64,000 nucleotides of DNA. Origin: Deltaproteobacteria bacterium. Lineage in GTDB: Bacteria > Myxococcota_A > UBA9042 > DTJE01. The notes under the pieces are model-generated. The model did not search any database. It was not told where the DNA came from and saw only the letters and a list, made by a program, of their open reading frames with translations. Positions within the stretch are counted from its first letter, which is position 1; each line of letters starts with the position of its first letter. The position numbers and the translations under genes are program-made. The stretch spans positions 62,001 to 126,000 of the forward strand of contig JAKPOP010000001.1 of the NCBI GenBank assembly GCA_029547805.1. The letters are read 5' to 3'. Below, one piece after another: positions 7,769-15,898 of the stretch.

Positions 7769-10700
7769 ATGCGGGTCTCCAGGCTGGCAGGATGGGTGGG
7801 AGTGCTGGGGGTGGTCCTGGGGGGGGCGGCCTGCGGGGGAGGTGGCCAGACGACGCTTCCCGACTCCTGCACCCGGGCTTCCGATTGCCCTCTGGGACTC
7901 TGCCTTGAGGGGCGATGCGCCGACCCCGCCCTGGACCCGGACCACGACGGCCTCGCGAGCGGCACGGAGGTCCTGCTGGGCCTGGACCCCCTGGACCCGG
8001 ACACCGACGGGGACGGTCTGGACGACGGCGCCGAGGTGGGTCCGGACCCGGCCCATCCCGCCGACACCGACGGGGACGGCGTGCCCGACGCCCTGGAGAG
8101 CCGCTTCCGGGACCGGGATGGAGACTGCCTCCCGGACCAGGCGGACCCCCGGGACGAGGTCCCCGACGCGACCCCGGCGGAGGTGGCTCGGGCTGTGTGC
8201 TCCCGGGAGGGCGTCTGCGGCCAGGCGTCGGACCGGGTCGTCGCCTCCTGCCTGGAAGGGGTCGCCCGGTGCGACTATGGGGCTGTGCCGGGCTTCGTCG
8301 CCCCGACATGCCCCGGGGGCGCCCTGGACTGCCCCGAGACCCGTTGCGACGGGCTCGACAACGACTGCGACGGGGAGACCGACGAGGGCGTGCTCTGGCA
8401 GGGAATTCCGCTGGGACGACCCTGCGCCGCGCCGGGAGTCTGCGGGGCCGGCGTCGTGGAGTGCACCCGGGACGGGGAGGGGGCCTGGTGCTCCAGCGGG
8501 CCCGGGGGCAGCGGGGACCGGTCGGGCCCCGAGGTCTGCGATGGGCTCGACAACGACTGCGACGGGGAGACCGACGAGGACCTGCATCTCCAGGAGGTCC
8601 CCCTGGGCGGGGCCTGCATGGCGCCTGGGGCCTGCGGCGAGGGCGTCGTCGAGTGCGCGCCCGACGGGACGCTGCGGTGCTCCAGCGGACCCGGGGGCAG
8701 CGGGGACCGGTCGGGTCCCGAGGTCTGCAACGGGGCCGACGACGACTGCGACGGGGAGACCGACGAGGACCTGGAGGACCAGGATGCGGCGGGCATCTGC
8801 CCCCGGAAGGGGATCTGCGCGACCTGGAGCACCAGGGTTCGTGGAGTCTGCCGGGGCGGGCAGGTGGTCTGCGACTACTCGGAGGTGCCGGGCCATGTCC
8901 CCGGGGCCGAGGCGGCCTGCGATGGCCTGGACGAGGACTGCGACGGCCTGGTGGACGAAAACTTCGGCCTTTCGGATCCGGTGTCGCAGTGGCGCATCGT
9001 GGGCCAGTCCTGCGGTACCGGGGCCTGCGTCGGGGGTCAGGTGGTCTGCGGCGGGATGTCGGGACCGGTGTGCTCCACGGCTGACCGGAAGACCCCGGAT
9101 GTCTGCAACGGTTTCGACGACGATTGCGACGGCTTTGTGGACCAGGGCCTGGCGAAGGAGTGGACCACGACCTGGCAGCCCTTGGGCCCGGGGGCGCCGT
9201 TGCCCCGGCTGGGCCCGACGGTGGCCCTGTTGGAGACGGGCGACGGGTCCGGGGTGATCTACCTCCACGGGGGGAAGGGGCAGGTGGACTCGGCGGGGAC
9301 CGTCGGGCAATGGCTCCGGGACACCTGGCGCCTGGACCTGGGGACCCTGGTCCCGGAGCGCCTGGCCGACGGTCCCCGGGTGACTGGGGGCGCGATGGCC
9401 GCCGACCCCGGCTCCCGGCGCCTGTGGCTTGCGGGACGCGACGCCCTGGGGATCGGGCTCTGGAGTCGCGAGGCCGACGGGTCGGAATGGGTCCGGGAGG
9501 GCTCCCTGACGCTGGCCGGGGATCTGGTGGCCCTGGCCGTGGACCCCGACGACGGGAGCCTCCGGGTCCTTGCCAGGGACCCCGGGGCCGCGGACCTCAC
9601 GTGCTGGCGCATCGATCCGGACTCCGGGGAGGTCCGGGACCCCAGGTCCCTGGGTCCAGGCACCGCCACGGACGCCCTGGCGACCGCCGACCCGGGCCGG
9701 AGGCGCTTCCTGGTGGCCCTCCCGGCCGACGGCGGGATGGACCTCTGGTCCCTGCCCTGGGAAGGCCCCCCCCGGAGGATCGCGTCCGGGGTGGCTCTCT
9801 CCCCCGCCGGGGGCCTGGCCCCGCTTCCTGAGGGGTGCCTGCTGACCCTGGACCGGGATGGCCGGGCCCTCCGGTTCTGCCCCTCCGGAACCGGCGGCAT
9901 GGCGGCCCCGGTGGACCTGCCCCGGCCACCGGTCGATGCCCTGGCCTTCCCGACCCTGGTCCCGGTTTCCGACGGGGTGCTGGTGCTCTTCGGTCGCCTG
10001 GGGGACGGCAGCGGTCTCCGGGAGGTCCTGGCCTTCCGCCAGGGGGCCTGGACCCGCCTGCCCCTGGCGCCGACCCCGGGGCCTCGGTGGGACGGCCGAC
10101 TGGTGGTCTGGTCCCGGGACCGGGCCGCCTTCCTCGTAGGCGGATGGACCTGGGACCTCGGGGGACCCGAGCCGGTCCAGGACCTCTGGCGCTGGTCCCT
10201 GGACGACGGCACTTTCGCCCTGGTTCCCCTGGCAGGTGGTCGCCTGGAGGCCCGGGAGGCAGCGGTGGCCCTGGATTCCGACCGGGGGATCCTCTACCTG
10301 CACGGCGGGGCCTCATCGACCGGCACCGCGGGCCAGACGGACCGGTTCCTCCGGCTCTCCCTGGCAGACGGGGTGGTCCAGGACCTGGGGCCCGGGCCCG
10401 GGGCCCGGCGGGGTCACGGGATGGTCTGGACAGGAGAGGGCCTGTTCCTGTCCGGTGGTCTTCGGGACGACCGGCCCCTCCCGGACGCCTGGACCTGGCG
10501 TCCCGGGACCGGCTGGACCCAACTGCGGAAGGACCTGGCCCCTCGAGCGGGCCACGTGGTGTTGTGGGACCCGCCCTTCTCCCGGGTGCTCCTGGTCGGA
10601 GGCGACTCCCTGGGCAGCGTCGAGGCGGTGGACCCCGCGACGGGCCGCGGCGAGGTGATCCTCCAGGATGGACGGCTGGCCTCCCGGCTGGCCCTCTGGG

Positions 10701-10966
10701 CCTTTGACCCCGACTCCCGCAGCCTCTGGTTCCTGGCGGACAAGAGCGGTGCCGTGCTGGTCCTTGCCCTGGACCCGAAACCTGCCATCCGGGAGCAGGC
10801 CCCGGAGGCCCTTCCACCCACCGCCCAGGGACTGCTGACCTTCGACCCCATCTCCCGGGCCTTGCTGCTCCTGGGTGGACTGCCTCCGGGGGGGCTGGCA
10901 GGCCAGGATCCCCCCACATCGGCCACCTTCCGGCTGCCCCAGGCGTGTCCGGTGCGGTCCCGCTAG
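7769..10966 (+). CDS. surface lipoprotein with MopE-type calcium motifs and kelch-like repeats
   Basis: 1,065 residues. A hydrophobic signal ends in GGAAC (Cys22), suggesting a lipoprotein. Residues about 60-120 hold thrombospondin type 3-like Asp repeats (DTDGDGLDDG, DTDGDGVPD). Then five MopE-type units (C-x-G-x-D-x-D-CDG-x-x-D-E/Q) at about 8347, 8538, 8727, 8919 and 9103. The C-terminal 600 residues are beta-rich with recurring YLHGG and W-rich blades, as in kelch or galactose-oxidase propellers. MopE-type motifs occur in many secreted proteins of myxobacteria and are presumed to bind metal. The function is likely cell-surface adhesion or binding; no catalytic residues are evident. The start was set by the signal peptide; the longer frame upstream is a shadow of rluD. 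Confidence 0.8.
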   Translation: MRVSRLAGWVGVLGVVLGGAACGGGGQTTLPDSCTRASDCPLGLCLEGRCADPALDPDHDGLASGTEVLLGLDPLDPDTDGDGLDDGAEVGPDPAHPADTDGDGVPDALESRFRDRDGDCLPDQADPRDEVPDATPAEVARAVCSREGVCGQASDRVVASCLEGVARCDYGAVPGFVAPTCPGGALDCPETRCDGLDNDCDGETDEGVLWQGIPLGRPCAAPGVCGAGVVECTRDGEGAWCSSGPGGSGDRSGPEVCDGLDNDCDGETDEDLHLQEVPLGGACMAPGACGEGVVECAPDGTLRCSSGPGGSGDRSGPEVCNGADDDCDGETDEDLEDQDAAGICPRKGICATWSTRVRGVCRGGQVVCDYSEVPGHVPGAEAACDGLDEDCDGLVDENFGLSDPVSQWRIVGQSCGTGACVGGQVVCGGMSGPVCSTADRKTPDVCNGFDDDCDGFVDQGLAKEWTTTWQPLGPGAPLPRLGPTVALLETGDGSGVIYLHGGKGQVDSAGTVGQWLRDTWRLDLGTLVPERLADGPRVTGGAMAADPGSRRLWLAGRDALGIGLWSREADGSEWVREGSLTLAGDLVALAVDPDDGSLRVLARDPGAADLTCWRIDPDSGEVRDPRSLGPGTATDALATADPGRRRFLVALPADGGMDLWSLPWEGPPRRIASGVALSPAGGLAPLPEGCLLTLDRDGRALRFCPSGTGGMAAPVDLPRPPVDALAFPTLVPVSDGVLVLFGRLGDGSGLREVLAFRQGAWTRLPLAPTPGPRWDGRLVVWSRDRAAFLVGGWTWDLGGPEPVQDLWRWSLDDGTFALVPLAGGRLEAREAAVALDSDRGILYLHGGASSTGTAGQTDRFLRLSLADGVVQDLGPGPGARRGHGMVWTGEGLFLSGGLRDDRPLPDAWTWRPGTGWTQLRKDLAPRAGHVVLWDPPFSRVLLVGGDSLGSVEAVDPATGRGEVILQDGRLASRLALWAFDPDSRSLWFLADKSGAVLVLALDPKPAIREQAPEALPPTAQGLLTFDPISRALLLLGGLPPGGLAGQDPPTSATFRLPQACPVRSR
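8347..8770 (+). repeat. DNA-level repeat of about 190 bp encoding MopE units
   Basis: The block from the first GLDNDCDGETDE unit to the next is repeated with high nucleotide identity (for example the segment near 8496-8540 recurs near 8683-8727, and the segment near 8350-8390 recurs near 8540-8580). This suggests recent intragenic duplication rather than old divergence. Confidence 0.7.
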
Positions 10967-11078
10967 TCCTTCCTCGGGTCGCCTGCGGACCCCTTGGAAT
11001 GGAAGATGCTGCGGTGGTCGATCACTTTCGTCGGTCCTCCGTCCATCCCCCTGTCTCTGGCCAATGACAGGAGGAGCC

Positions 11079-12002
11079 ATGAGTCCCCGATCGATGTGGT
11101 TGCTGGTGGCGCTGTGCGTTCCCTGGAGTGCCCGGGCCGTGCCCGCCGACGACGGCGGGTCCCCTCCCTACGAGGTGCAGGTGCTGGTGGACGGCCAGCC
11201 GTTGCCCGAGTACCGGCATCAGGGCGAGTGGTTCGTCGAGGGGCGCAAGGACGCCCGGTACGCCATCCGCCTGATCAACCGGACTTCCCGGCGGGTCGAG
11301 GTGGTGGTGACCGTGGACGGCCTGGACGTGCTGGACGGGCGGCCCGGGGACTACCGGACCAGACGGGGCTACGTGCTGGGCCCGTGGCAGACCTACGACC
11401 TGGAGGGCTTCCGGATCGACATGGGGCGGGTGGCGGCCTTCCGATTCTCCTCGGTGGCCCGGTCCTATGCCGCCCGGACCGGCGATGCCCGGAACGTGGG
11501 CGTGATCGGGGTCGCCTTCTTCCCGGAACGGCGGCCGATGCCGATGCCCCGGCGCCCCATCGAGGTGCCTCGGGGCGGTCTGGAGGAGCGGGAGGCGGCC
11601 GGGACCCCGACTGCCGACGGCTACGGCCGGGGGGGCGCCGGGATCCAGGAGGAACCGGCCCCGGAGGCCCTCGGGTCCCGGGACGTCGATGCCCCGGCGG
11701 CGGCGCCCTCGGCCGCCCGCAAGTCTGCCGAGAGGACTCGCCAGGAGGCCCGGCCCGGCCTGGGGACCGAGTTCGGTGAGGCCCGGGCCTCGGCGGTGGT
11801 GGAGACGCGCTTCGTCCGGCAGGACTCTCACAATCCTCACCGGGTGGTCGTGATTCGCTACAACGACCGGGAGGGCCTCCGGGCGATGGGCGTGCCGGTG
11901 GACGAGGCCTGCGACTCCTGGCTGCGGCGCACCGCGGACCCCTTCCCGGCCACCCGGCCCCCGCGGCCCTTCGCCCGTCCCCCGGCCGGCTGGCGACCCT
12001 AG
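11079..12002 (+). CDS. conserved secreted protein of unknown function
   Basis: 307 residues with a signal peptide (MSPRSMWLLVALCVPWSARA). Residues about 30-160 form one beta-rich domain containing YEVQVLVDG, RYAIRLINRTSRRVEVVVTVDGLDVLDG and RNVGVIGVAFF, a pattern I have seen in deltaproteobacterial secreted proteins of unknown function. A Pro/Ala/Arg-rich low-complexity region (165-240) follows, then a short folded tail with QDSHNPHRVVVIRYNDREGL. Predicted to be periplasmic or secreted. An AGGAGG Shine-Dalgarno sits four bases before the ATG. It lies between two lipoprotein genes in the same direction but with gaps of about 110 and 80 bases, so co-transcription is uncertain. Confidence 0.75.
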   Translation: MSPRSMWLLVALCVPWSARAVPADDGGSPPYEVQVLVDGQPLPEYRHQGEWFVEGRKDARYAIRLINRTSRRVEVVVTVDGLDVLDGRPGDYRTRRGYVLGPWQTYDLEGFRIDMGRVAAFRFSSVARSYAARTGDARNVGVIGVAFFPERRPMPMPRRPIEVPRGGLEEREAAGTPTADGYGRGGAGIQEEPAPEALGSRDVDAPAAAPSAARKSAERTRQEARPGLGTEFGEARASAVVETRFVRQDSHNPHRVVVIRYNDREGLRAMGVPVDEACDSWLRRTADPFPATRPPRPFARPPAGWRP

Positions 12003-12084
12003 GCACGCCATCGCCTCCCGCCCTCCCGTTTCGGTCTTTCCTTTCCCGCGCAGTGACCGACAATGCCCCTGGGAGGTGACGTTC

Positions 12085-13671
12085 ATGAACCGTGCATGGC
12101 TGGTGCTGGGGTGCCTGGTCGCCGGGGCCTGTGCCGGCGGTGGGGCCGGGGGGACGGACGGCGGCGGCGATCGGGGTCCCGACGACGTCGCAGGGGACCT
12201 GGGACCGGGGGATCTGGAAGTCCGGGAGATGCCGGCCGATGCCGGTGACGGTGGACTGGAGGCCGGCGATGCCCCGTCCGAGGATGCCGGCGATGTCCCC
12301 TCCGGTGAGGTCCAGGGTCTGTGGGAGCGCCTGGACCCCGTGGGACCCCCGCTGGCGACCCTGCTGGGCGTCGCCTCCCACGTGGACACCGAGGCGGCGC
12401 CGGACCCGCTCCGGGACTTCGAGTTCGCCCAGTACCAGGCCTCGGGCCTGTCGCGGGTCCGCCGGGGCCTCCGGTGGAGCCGGGTCGAGCCGTCCCAGGA
12501 CGACTGGCACTTCGACGAGGTCCAGGGCGTCGTGGACGCCTCGGTGGCGTCGGGGGTGCGCCTGACGGCCCTGCTGGCCTACGGGAACCCCTGGGCCCAG
12601 GAGGACCCGGAGTTGTACGGCACCGTTCGGGTCGAGGCATACGCCCACTACGCCGGCGAGATGGCGGCCCGCTATTGCCGGGAGGTCACCGACTACGAGG
12701 TCTGGAACGAGCCGAACATCACCCGGTTCTGGCACCTGCCACCGGACCCGGCCCGGTATGCGGACCTGTTGATCCAGGCCTCCCGGGCCATCCGGGAGCA
12801 GTGCCCCTCGGCCCGGGTCTTCTTCGGGGGCCTGGCGTCCTACGACGATGTGGACCTGTTCGATACATGGGGGTTCCTGCGCCGGGCCCTTGAGGCCCGG
12901 CCCGAGGTCTGTGACGCCATCGACGGCGTGGCGCTGCACCCCTATACCTGGTTCCAGCAGGACCCACCTGAGCACGACGAGTGGGTCTCCGACGGCGTCG
13001 AGAAGCGGGGACAGGAGGCCCAGGTGGCCCTGGCCCGGCGCATGCTGGCCGAGGCCGGCTGTGCCCCGAAGGCCATCTCCTTCACCGAGGTCGGCTGGCC
13101 CACCTATGACCTCACGGCGGCGGAGGTGGCCCGCTTTGCGGTCCGGAGCGCCCTGCTGGCGGCCCTGGACGGCATCGACGGCTGGTTCTGGTACACCTTC
13201 TGGGACGACGCCCCTGACGCCTCGGGCATCCGGCCCCACGAAAACTTCTTCGGCCTCTGGGAGTGGCCCGGGGAGGGCGGCCTGGTGCGTCGGCCCAAGC
13301 CGGCCTGGGAGGCCCTGTCGGTGCTGCTGGATCGCCTGGGGGACCTGGGGCTGGTTCGGGACCTGGGGCCGGATCTGGGGCTCCCGCCGGACGTTCACGT
13401 GCTGGTCTTCGCCGATGGCCGGGGCCGGGTGGCCCTGGCGATGTGGGATGGCCGGGAGATGCCCGACGTGACGTCGGAAGGGACCGCCGAGGGAGGCCCC
13501 GACACGGCCTACGACGTGTCGCTGGACCTGCCGGCCGGGGCCACCGACATGCACTTCTTCGGCCCTGATGGCGTCGAGGGGGCGTTGCCGGTCTGCGGCC
13601 TCACCCTGCTCCCGCGCCTGACCCCATCGGTGCAGTACTTCGAGTTCCGGCTCCCCGACGCCCCGCCGTAG
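12085..13671 (+). CDS. lipoprotein glycoside hydrolase, clan GH-A (GH39/GH5-like)
   Basis: 528 residues. A short hydrophobic leader with Cys16 suggests a lipoprotein, followed by an Asp/Gly-rich linker to about residue 75 and then a TIM-barrel glycosidase. Both catalytic acids are visible: Glu209 in EVWNEPN as the acid/base and Glu335 in SFTEVGWP as the nucleophile, the spacing and motifs of clan GH-A. Other supports are RRGLRWSRVEP and GVALHPYTW. The substrate is not predictable; beta-xylosidase-like or endo-glycanase activities are known for relatives. A GTG nine bases upstream overlaps the Shine-Dalgarno GGGAGG, so the ATG at 12085 is preferred. Confidence 0.8.
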   Translation: MNRAWLVLGCLVAGACAGGGAGGTDGGGDRGPDDVAGDLGPGDLEVREMPADAGDGGLEAGDAPSEDAGDVPSGEVQGLWERLDPVGPPLATLLGVASHVDTEAAPDPLRDFEFAQYQASGLSRVRRGLRWSRVEPSQDDWHFDEVQGVVDASVASGVRLTALLAYGNPWAQEDPELYGTVRVEAYAHYAGEMAARYCREVTDYEVWNEPNITRFWHLPPDPARYADLLIQASRAIREQCPSARVFFGGLASYDDVDLFDTWGFLRRALEARPEVCDAIDGVALHPYTWFQQDPPEHDEWVSDGVEKRGQEAQVALARRMLAEAGCAPKAISFTEVGWPTYDLTAAEVARFAVRSALLAALDGIDGWFWYTFWDDAPDASGIRPHENFFGLWEWPGEGGLVRRPKPAWEALSVLLDRLGDLGLVRDLGPDLGLPPDVHVLVFADGRGRVALAMWDGREMPDVTSEGTAEGGPDTAYDVSLDLPAGATDMHFFGPDGVEGALPVCGLTLLPRLTPSVQYFEFRLPDAPP

Positions 13672-13747
13672 AGGGAACGATCTCCACGCCTCGAACCCGG
13701 GGGAGGGAGTCGCCGCAGGGGGCCTCCCGGCAGCGCCGGCCGGGGTG

Positions 13748-14167
13748 TCAGGCCGGCTGGACCGGGACCAGGTCGGCCTTCCAGATCCACAGGTTGGCGA
13801 AGTGGGGCTTCGCCTCTTCCCGCAGTCGGAACCAGGCCTTGGGGATCCGGTGGGGCTTCAGGTCAAAGTCCAGATAGTCCTGGTCTTGCAGAGCGGCCTC
13901 GACCTCCCTGAAGGAGGGGCATTCCCGGAAGGGTTCCGGGAAGAAGGCGAGGCAGGCGTCCAGCAGGGCGTCAGGATGGTTTGGCCCTTCGGGGATGAGG
14001 ACGCGCAGTCGGCCGATGGGGCCAAGGGACGGGGCCACGTATTGGGGTTCGAGCCACTGGCGATTGCCGTCGCCGACCAGCACCAGCAAGGCGATGGAAT
14101 TGACCCCGTCGGCCCCCATGAAGCCTCCGGGCGAGCCAATCACGAACATGCTCGAGAAACCTGCCAT
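13748..14167 (-). CDS. small protein of unknown function
   Basis: 139 residues, unrecognised. It has ordinary protein composition, with a hydrophobic strand-rich start (MAGFSSMFVIGSPGGFMGADGVNSIALLVLVG) and a Trp/Lys-rich end (AKPHFANLWIWKADLVPV). No signal peptide or membrane helix is clear. An AGGAGGAGAGG Shine-Dalgarno precedes the ATG at 14167, which is why this short frame rather than the overlapping 599-residue frame is taken. It is the only minus-strand gene between two plus-strand lipoprotein genes. Confidence 0.65.
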   Translation of the reverse strand: MAGFSSMFVIGSPGGFMGADGVNSIALLVLVGDGNRQWLEPQYVAPSLGPIGRLRVLIPEGPNHPDALLDACLAFFPEPFRECPSFREVEAALQDQDYLDFDLKPHRIPKAWFRLREEAKPHFANLWIWKADLVPVQPA

Positions 14168-14386
14168 GTCCTCTCCTCCTGCAGAAGGCCGCTCCGATTC
14201 CCTGGAGGTCCGATGGGCGCCCGCGGGGCCGAGGCCTTGCCTCCGGAGGTCCCCGATGCCGTCGGACCATCGTCGGAAGCCTACTACCCGGGTGGGACAG
14301 GCGTTGACTCCAGGAGGCGACGGCCTACAATACCGCCCCGCGAAAACAGGCCGGTCGAGGGGACTCCTCGCCACGGGAGGTGGCCG

Positions 14387-15778
14387 ATGCAGGCACGGGT
14401 CGCGATGGCGCTGATGTGGTGCGGAGTGGCGCTGGTCAGGTGCGACGGCGGGTCGGATTCGAACCCGGCCCGGCCGGTGGGGGGCGGTTTCCTGGGGTCC
14501 TGGAAGGCCGACGACCCGGCGCCCGTGGGGGAACCGTCCTCTCCCGGGGACCCCGAGGGATCCGGGACCACCGAGGATCCCGGGAGCACCGAGGAGCCGA
14601 CCGTTGCCTCCAACTGGCCGAGCCTGTTCGTCCGGGGGACCTTCAACGACTGGGGCCTGACGCCGATGGCCCTGGAGGGCGACCACCAGTGGGTCGTCGA
14701 AGTGGCCTCCGGCGAGGGGGATCCGCGCTTCCTGTTCGACGTCTTCGGTGACTGGCGCGTGCGCTTCGGGGACGACGACGGCGATCTGGTGGCCGACCGG
14801 GACGGCCGGGAGATCCCGCTGGAACCGGCGGAGCGGCTGCGCATCCACTTCGATGATCGGGAACACGTCTACTGGGTCGAGGTGCGGACCTTCGAGGCCG
14901 ATGTCACGGTCTGCCCGCCCCGGGGCATCGATCCGTCGGTGCTGTCGGGCCGGCAGGTGCGCCTCTCGTCGGCTGGCGAGGACCTGGGGCCGTTCCTGGT
15001 CTACCACGACGCCGAGCAGGGGCGCGCCTTCGCGCCAGTGTCGGGGCTCCGGGCCGGGCGGGCCTACACGCTGACCTTCGATGCGATGGTGGGAAAGGTC
15101 CGGCTGCGGGGGGAGGTGTCCTTCACGGTGGACCCGGCCGGCGAGGACCCGGCGCCGCTGACCCTGGAACTGTCGGAGGCCTCGCTGGACGACCGGGGGG
15201 CCGTGGAGGTCCTGACTCTGGCGGACCGGTGGGAGGACGGGGCCCTGGCCTCGAGCCCCTTCGCCGACGTGACGGTCTTCCTGGGCGACTGGCATGCCGG
15301 TCGTCAACTGGGCGTCACGGGGCCCGACGGCCGGGTGACGGTGATGGTCCCGGAGGGAAGGCAGGTCCTGGGCGTGATGAAGATGACCTCCAGTCACTCC
15401 CTGGTCTCGGGCGCCGTGGAGGTGGACGTGACGGCCGGCGCGGTGGTCTCGGTGGACATCCATCTGGCCCCGACGACCGTGCTGGTCCGGGCCCACTGCG
15501 ACGCCGGGTTTGGCAATGCCCTCTACCTCACCGGGGCCAGCGACCATCTGGGACGATGGCGCACGGCCGTGAAGATGCAGTGGGACCCCGGCGCCGGGAC
15601 ATGGACCTTCCTGCGCAATCTGCCCCTGGGGCTGCCGTTCAAGGTGGTGCTGGCTCCCTGGGTGGACCAGGACACGATTCCCACCGAGGGCGTCCGCTGG
15701 GAGCAGGGCCCTGACCGGGTGGTGACGCCGCCCAGCGGCTACGTCATCTCCGAGATCGACATCTGGCCGACGTTCTGA
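14387..15778 (+). CDS. secreted protein with glycogen/starch-binding-like domains
   Basis: 463 residues with a hydrophobic leader and Cys19 (a poor lipobox, LVRC). After a Pro/Ser/Glu linker, residues about 75-165 contain LFVRGTFNDWG and FDVFGDWRVRFGDDDGD, resembling the CBM48/isoamylase N-terminal fold. The middle is Ig-like or beta-rich. The last 95 residues (FGNALYLTGASDHLGRW, LPFKVVL) match the CBM20 starch-binding layout, with its Trp and G-x-LG-x-W features. It has no catalytic domain of its own, so a role in binding alpha-glucan or glycan at the cell surface is inferred. GGGAGG lies six bases before the ATG. Confidence 0.7.
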   Translation: MQARVAMALMWCGVALVRCDGGSDSNPARPVGGGFLGSWKADDPAPVGEPSSPGDPEGSGTTEDPGSTEEPTVASNWPSLFVRGTFNDWGLTPMALEGDHQWVVEVASGEGDPRFLFDVFGDWRVRFGDDDGDLVADRDGREIPLEPAERLRIHFDDREHVYWVEVRTFEADVTVCPPRGIDPSVLSGRQVRLSSAGEDLGPFLVYHDAEQGRAFAPVSGLRAGRAYTLTFDAMVGKVRLRGEVSFTVDPAGEDPAPLTLELSEASLDDRGAVEVLTLADRWEDGALASSPFADVTVFLGDWHAGRQLGVTGPDGRVTVMVPEGRQVLGVMKMTSSHSLVSGAVEVDVTAGAVVSVDIHLAPTTVLVRAHCDAGFGNALYLTGASDHLGRWRTAVKMQWDPGAGTWTFLRNLPLGLPFKVVLAPWVDQDTIPTEGVRWEQGPDRVVTPPSGYVISEIDIWPTF

Positions 15779-15788
15779 CCTGGCCCTA

Positions 15789-15813
15789 TCGCCGGTCCCT
15801 TCGGGAGGGGCGA
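15789..15813. terminator. possible hairpin between convergent genes
   Basis: An imperfect stem TCGCC...GGCGA with an inner CCC-TTC-GGG hairpin, between the ends of the plus-strand gene at 15778 and the minus-strand gene at 15899. There is no T-run, so a terminator role is only suggested by position. Confidence 0.25.
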
Positions 15814-15898
15814 TGAAGGGCGCCGGGGGCCTCTGGGGCCTGCCGCTCCGGGGTTGCGTTCCCTTGTCGGACTGTCCGGGAGGCCCCTGCCGTGGCGG

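Noticed and set aside
8340-9140. Repeats in the MopE gene as a CRISPR array
   Set aside because: The repeats are in frame, code for DNDCDG units and have no constant short spacers.
6623-10303. 1,226-codon minus-strand frame
   Set aside because: It is the antisense of the MopE/kelch lipoprotein and rluD; no motif, and composition is Pro/Arg/Gly-rich.
14430-14480. TTCGAATCC-like T-loop of a tRNA on the minus strand
   Set aside because: The flanking arms do not pair as a T-stem and no acceptor or anticodon arm is present; the segment is inside a lipoprotein gene.
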